A stretch of DNA of 64,000 bases from Stigmatella aurantiaca (GTDB taxonomy: Bacteria; Myxococcota; Myxococcia; Myxococcales; Myxococcaceae): assembly GCF_900109545.1 (NCBI RefSeq), contig NZ_FOAP01000020.1:62001-126000 (forward strand). The letters run 5' to 3'. The notes beneath the pieces were generated by a model. It did no database searches. It saw only the letters and a program-made list of their open reading frames with translations, and was not told where the DNA came from. A program made the position numbers and the translations under genes. Position 1 is the first letter of the stretch, and each line of letters opens with the position of its first letter. Shown here piece by piece: positions 61,023-64,000 of the stretch.

Positions 61023-61418
61023 TCAAGGCCGTGAGGGCCAGGGTTCCTCCGCCATCTTCGGGCGCCGCTCCGGGGTGGGGGCGCATCCGCCCAGCCACTC
61101 CCAGGCCGCTCCCTTCCAGAGCTGCTCGCGCCAGTTCAGGCGTGCCGCGGCTTCACGCGCCTTGGCTTCGTGAGCGAGCAGCGCCCAGCCCACCCGGGAC
61201 TGCTTGCTGTCCCCGCTCTTGAACTTCAGCAGCCGACGCTGGCCGCGGGCCTCCTCGAGGTCCGCGGCCCAGAGGGCCTGATGCCGGGCTCCTTCTCCCT
61301 GGCAGTCCACCTGATGCCGGTCACACCAGGCGAAGACCTCTCTCGCCCGGACCAGCTTGGTGCCCTTGGACAGCTCCGTGACCGCGGCCACGAGGAGGTC
61401 GGCGGTGATGACACGCAT
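61023..61418 (-). CDS. hypothetical protein
   Basis: The 131-residue soluble protein starts at Met 61418. It contains ADLLVAAVTELSKGTKLVRAREVFAWCDRHQVDC and a basic C-terminal half. No family is recognised. A Met at 61481 would extend it, but the extension is Thr/Arg-rich without structure. Confidence 0.5.
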   Translation of the reverse strand: MRVITADLLVAAVTELSKGTKLVRAREVFAWCDRHQVDCQGEGARHQALWAADLEEARGQRRLLKFKSGDSKQSRVGWALLAHEAKAREAAARLNWREQLWKGAAWEWLGGCAPTPERRPKMAEEPWPSRP

Positions 61419-61524
61419 GGGAAGACCACCGGATGAAGTGATGGTGGTCAACCTAATGCGTGTCACCAGGCGAAGGGTCATGAGCCCTTCATGGCTCTGT
61501 CATGGTTTCGTCATGGCCGCCGGC

Positions 61525-63486
61525 TTAGGCCTTCTCCGCGTACTCCTGGCAGCAGCAGAACTCGGTCGTGGTGGTCGTGCTCGACTTGCTGCCGCAGATC
61601 ACCTTCTCCAGGAGCTCCTGGAAGCCGTTCAGCGCGTCCTTGGAGGTGAACGCCTTGCCGCCGGTCTCGGACGCGGCGCGCGCGAACTCATTCTCCAGCG
61701 CCTTTCGCTGCTTCTCCTTCGCGCCGCTCGTGCCGAGGTACGTGTGGATCCGGACATCGCTCTTCTTGGCGGCGTCGATGGCGCGGTTGGCGGCGTCGAT
61801 ATCCTCTTGATTCACGTCGCTGCCGCCGCCCTCGAACGCCTCGTCGCCGAGGAAGAAGACCGCGCGCTTGGCGGAGGGCCGCCAGTCATAGTGCGCGATG
61901 ACGTCCTCGATGGCGCGCGCCCCGTCCTCCTGCGCGCCGCCGCCCGCCACCGTGCCCTTCTTGCGCCCCCGGAGCGCGGACTCGTCCGCCTTGGCGGTAC
62001 CGGTCAGGTAGTTCTTGACCGTGGTGTCGAAGCGCGTGTTCTTGAACGTTCCTTCGATGCCCAGGTACGTGACGCGCAGGTCCGAGGGGCACTTGGTCTT
62101 GGCCGTCTCGATGGCCGCGCCGACCGCCTTGTTCAGCGCGTCGGCCTCGTCCTTCATCGAGACGCTGGAGTCGATGACCACGACGAGATCGACCGCGGGC
62201 GTGGAGGTGCTCTCTTCGGTGACCGTGGTCCCCGTGGCCAGCTTGGGGAAGTCCAGCGTCTTGCCGAGATAGCTCTGCGGGCCTTCGCCGCCGATTCCGG
62301 TGAGCTGCGCCGGCAGGGTGGTGTCCGCGGTCAGGCTGCAGACGCCCTTCGCCGGGGTGCCGGTCACGAACGTGAAGCGCGGATCGTCACCGTCCTGCTT
62401 GAAGTAGAACGTCTGGACGTTGGCCTGGTTGAGCGTGCCGACGGTCTTGTCGTGGTAGTAGAACGCGGTCAGCTTGGGCTCCCCGCCACCGGCCGGGGTC
62501 TCATAGGTAAAGCAGCCCTTGCCCGCGATCGAGCCGTCCGGGTTCTTCACGGCGAAGGTGTAGCTGGTGGTGCTCCCAGACTGCTTGCCAGGTTTGTCCT
62601 TGATGACAATGGTGGGCTTGGCTGGCGTCGCGGGCTTGGAAGGCTGATCGGCCTTGGACGGCGTGGAAGGCTGATCGGACTTGCGAAGGAAGGCGGTGGC
62701 GACGTACAGCCCCGAGTTGTCGATGCGCGGCGCCCGGTTGTTGCCCACGGGGAAGATGTCGTAACGCAAGTGCAGCGTCTTGCAGCCAGCCGCATCGAGC
62801 CGCACCAGGCCCATCACCGTATCGATCGAGTTGGCCATGCCGCCGGGAGCCGGCTTCGAGGTGCCTTGCAGCACGCCGTTCGTGAGGCTCAACTGCGCGC
62901 TCGGCTGATTCCCCCCGGAGGTGGGAGGTGCCGCGCCGCCGTTGAGCAGCTTCCAGCCCGCGGGACTGGCGGCGCTGCCGTCGGCGAGCGTGCCGGTCAT
63001 GGTGACCGTCGTCCTGGCGTAGGTCAGGCCGGCGTAGATATCGCTCAAGCCGATGAGCGTATGGGCTCCCGCGACGCCGTCCTTGCCCCCGGCCTTCGAG
63101 CCCTTGTACCGGGAGAAGTCGAGCTCGACCGTGAAGTTGTTCTGGGCGCTGGTGAACTGCCTGTTGGCCTGCATGCGGATCGCGTTGACGCTGGTGGACG
63201 TCAAGCCCGCCTGCTCATTCTTGCCGAACGAGCTGGCGCCGGTGCCATCATTGATCGAGCCGTGCGGGGCCACGCCCCCGTTGTTCCAGTCAAAGGTGCC
63301 GAAGCCAGAGCTGACGCCGAACCGGATGCCGATCTCCCCGCCCAACCCGTCGGGGATATAGCGCCACTGGTTCCAGTCGCCGGAGCCATTCCACTTGTAC
63401 CCAGAGGGGTCCCAGAACACGAGGTCGAGCGTTTCGGTGGAGGGAGGCGGGAGATGGGGCGTTTGTGAAACATTGGGCTGTAACAT
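61525..63486 (-). CDS. vWA-domain protein with a Cys-rich end
   Basis: The 653-residue protein has an N-terminal beta-rich region (about 20-260), a Pro/Ser/Lys linker (about 270-300), a second beta region (about 305-415) and a vWA domain (about 432-630) with MIDAS DSSVSMK (Asp439, Ser441, Ser443). It ends in TTTTTEFCCCQEYAEKA with three adjacent Cys. No signal peptide is seen. GAAAGGA lies before the start. The function is unknown; metal-dependent ligand binding is suggested. Confidence 0.75.
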   Translation of the reverse strand: MLQPNVSQTPHLPPPSTETLDLVFWDPSGYKWNGSGDWNQWRYIPDGLGGEIGIRFGVSSGFGTFDWNNGGVAPHGSINDGTGASSFGKNEQAGLTSTSVNAIRMQANRQFTSAQNNFTVELDFSRYKGSKAGGKDGVAGAHTLIGLSDIYAGLTYARTTVTMTGTLADGSAASPAGWKLLNGGAAPPTSGGNQPSAQLSLTNGVLQGTSKPAPGGMANSIDTVMGLVRLDAAGCKTLHLRYDIFPVGNNRAPRIDNSGLYVATAFLRKSDQPSTPSKADQPSKPATPAKPTIVIKDKPGKQSGSTTSYTFAVKNPDGSIAGKGCFTYETPAGGGEPKLTAFYYHDKTVGTLNQANVQTFYFKQDGDDPRFTFVTGTPAKGVCSLTADTTLPAQLTGIGGEGPQSYLGKTLDFPKLATGTTVTEESTSTPAVDLVVVIDSSVSMKDEADALNKAVGAAIETAKTKCPSDLRVTYLGIEGTFKNTRFDTTVKNYLTGTAKADESALRGRKKGTVAGGGAQEDGARAIEDVIAHYDWRPSAKRAVFFLGDEAFEGGGSDVNQEDIDAANRAIDAAKKSDVRIHTYLGTSGAKEKQRKALENEFARAASETGGKAFTSKDALNGFQELLEKVICGSKSSTTTTTEFCCCQEYAEKA

Positions 63487-63537
63487 GAGTCAGGGGTCCT
63501 TTCACGAAAGTACGGTGCACAGCGGAGAGGGAAAGCT

Positions 63538-64000
63538 TCAGGTCCAGATGACGCCGGTCTTCAGCCCCACGAGATTGCCGGCGGAGTCGGTGCCCACGAT
63601 GTAGAGCGGGTGCTCCGCGCCCAGTTCCGGATTGTCGCGGCCGAGGATCGCCGCATGGAGCTCGCGGAGGTGGGCCTTCATGAACCGGACGAGCTCCTCG
63701 GCCTGCTCATGTTCGGGCATGTCGTAATGGGCGTTGATGAGTGCCTGGAGGCACGGATCCGCGGACTCGAACCTCGCGACCTCGTGTTCCGGCCGGTTCG
63801 TGAGCTTGAGCGTGGAGCGGAGGACGTCCGGGGTGAGCTGGGAGAGCTTTGCCGCGGCGTGGAAGGGCTGGATGGGCACCCCGCCCTCCGAGCCGTAGTA
63901 GCCGTCGAAGAAGAGCCCTTTCGAGAGCTCGCCAAGCTTTTTCGCGAGCGCCTCGCCCGTGGGCGCGGTCGCCGCTTTGAGCGAGCGCGCGAGGGTGACG
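63538..64000 (-). CDS. nuclease A inhibitor (NuiA)-like protein, 3' part
   Basis: The frame is open through the window edge, so the start is outside. About 153 residues are visible, with GLFFDGYYGSEGG and a C-terminal LYIVGTDSAGNLVGLKTGVIWT. The end resembles NuiA-like inhibitors of sugar-nonspecific nucleases. A GTG at 63879 is not the true start. The identification is by short motifs only. Confidence 0.5.
   Translation of the reverse strand, partial: VTLARSLKAATAPTGEALAKKLGELSKGLFFDGYYGSEGGVPIQPFHAAAKLSQLTPDVLRSTLKLTNRPEHEVARFESADPCLQALINAHYDMPEHEQAEELVRFMKAHLRELHAAILGRDNPELGAEHPLYIVGTDSAGNLVGLKTGVIWT

Noticed and set aside
61357-63468. 703-residue plus-strand ORF opposite the vWA gene
   Set aside because: The minus strand carries an intact MIDAS motif, whereas the plus-strand product is Arg/Gly/Leu-rich without motifs.
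1-64000. tRNA, rRNA, CRISPR array, transposase or phage genes
   Set aside because: None was found by eye. Repeats are short and dispersed, and no gene resembles a mobile element protein.

Overview
This is high-GC DNA whose genes resemble those of the Myxococcota, probably the suborder Cystobacterineae (Stigmatella, Cystobacter, Archangium or Hyalangium type). The grounds are very high GC with strong third-position bias, dense overlapping operons, a giant serine/threonine kinase-cyclase-ATPase-TPR protein, stacked PAS/GAF hybrid signalling proteins, Cys-rich lipoproteins and many small myxobacterial-type unknowns. I see no rRNA, tRNA, insertion sequence, CRISPR array or phage gene. This is a chromosomal segment with several independent functional islands.

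Layout. 1-563: tail of a PQQ-type sugar dehydrogenase. 673-4843: three overlapping two-component genes (PAS/GAF histidine kinase, Rcp1-like receiver, receiver-kinase hybrid). 4974-15751: mostly small and unknown genes, including an HD/FRG gene pair, a DsbA/FrnE-like protein, a TPR lipoprotein, MFS and AEC transporters and zinc-ribbon miniproteins. 14570-21970 (minus): a coupled operon (DUF4175 coiled-coil protein, HExxH peptidase with TPRs, unknown), then a MarR regulator and a ComEA-like protein. 22531-29076 (plus): an FHA protein, then a cobalamin riboswitch driving a B12 uptake locus: BtuB-like receptor, a translationally coupled Cys-rich beta-propeller lipoprotein, BtuF, a small exported protein and BtuC. 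The BtuD ATPase is absent from the window. 29144-31393: a VIT/vWA protein.

31405-39568 (minus) is a nine-gene acyl-modification cluster read from one good sigma70-like promoter: desaturase, ACP, CFA-type methyltransferase, second desaturase, amidohydrolase, fatty acyl-AMP ligase, hotdog thioesterase, alpha/beta hydrolase and acyl-ACP thioesterase. The logic is that the ligase loads a fatty acid on the ACP, the desaturases and methyltransferase modify it, and a thioesterase releases it. I do not recognise the whole set as a described pathway. 39951-45527 (minus) is a complete carbohydrate ABC importer with an intracellular GH43-like glycosidase.

45817-47577 is a YCII/DGPF protein plus an ECF42-type sigma factor, preceded by a match to the ECF42 promoter. 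47574-50978 (minus) holds a response regulator, an unknown 554-residue protein and a Dyp-type peroxidase, with an unusual 209-bp gene overlap. 51213-55974 (plus) holds the 1341-residue kinase/cyclase/ATPase/TPR protein and an ECF-like sigma factor. 55977-64000 carries a sterol-desaturase-family hydroxylase, a PLP decarboxylase, two methyltransferases, a RibD-C reductase, an unknown, a vWA protein and the end of a nuclease-inhibitor-like gene. Coordinates follow the sequence. Functions are inferred from motifs seen by eye; no database search was run.
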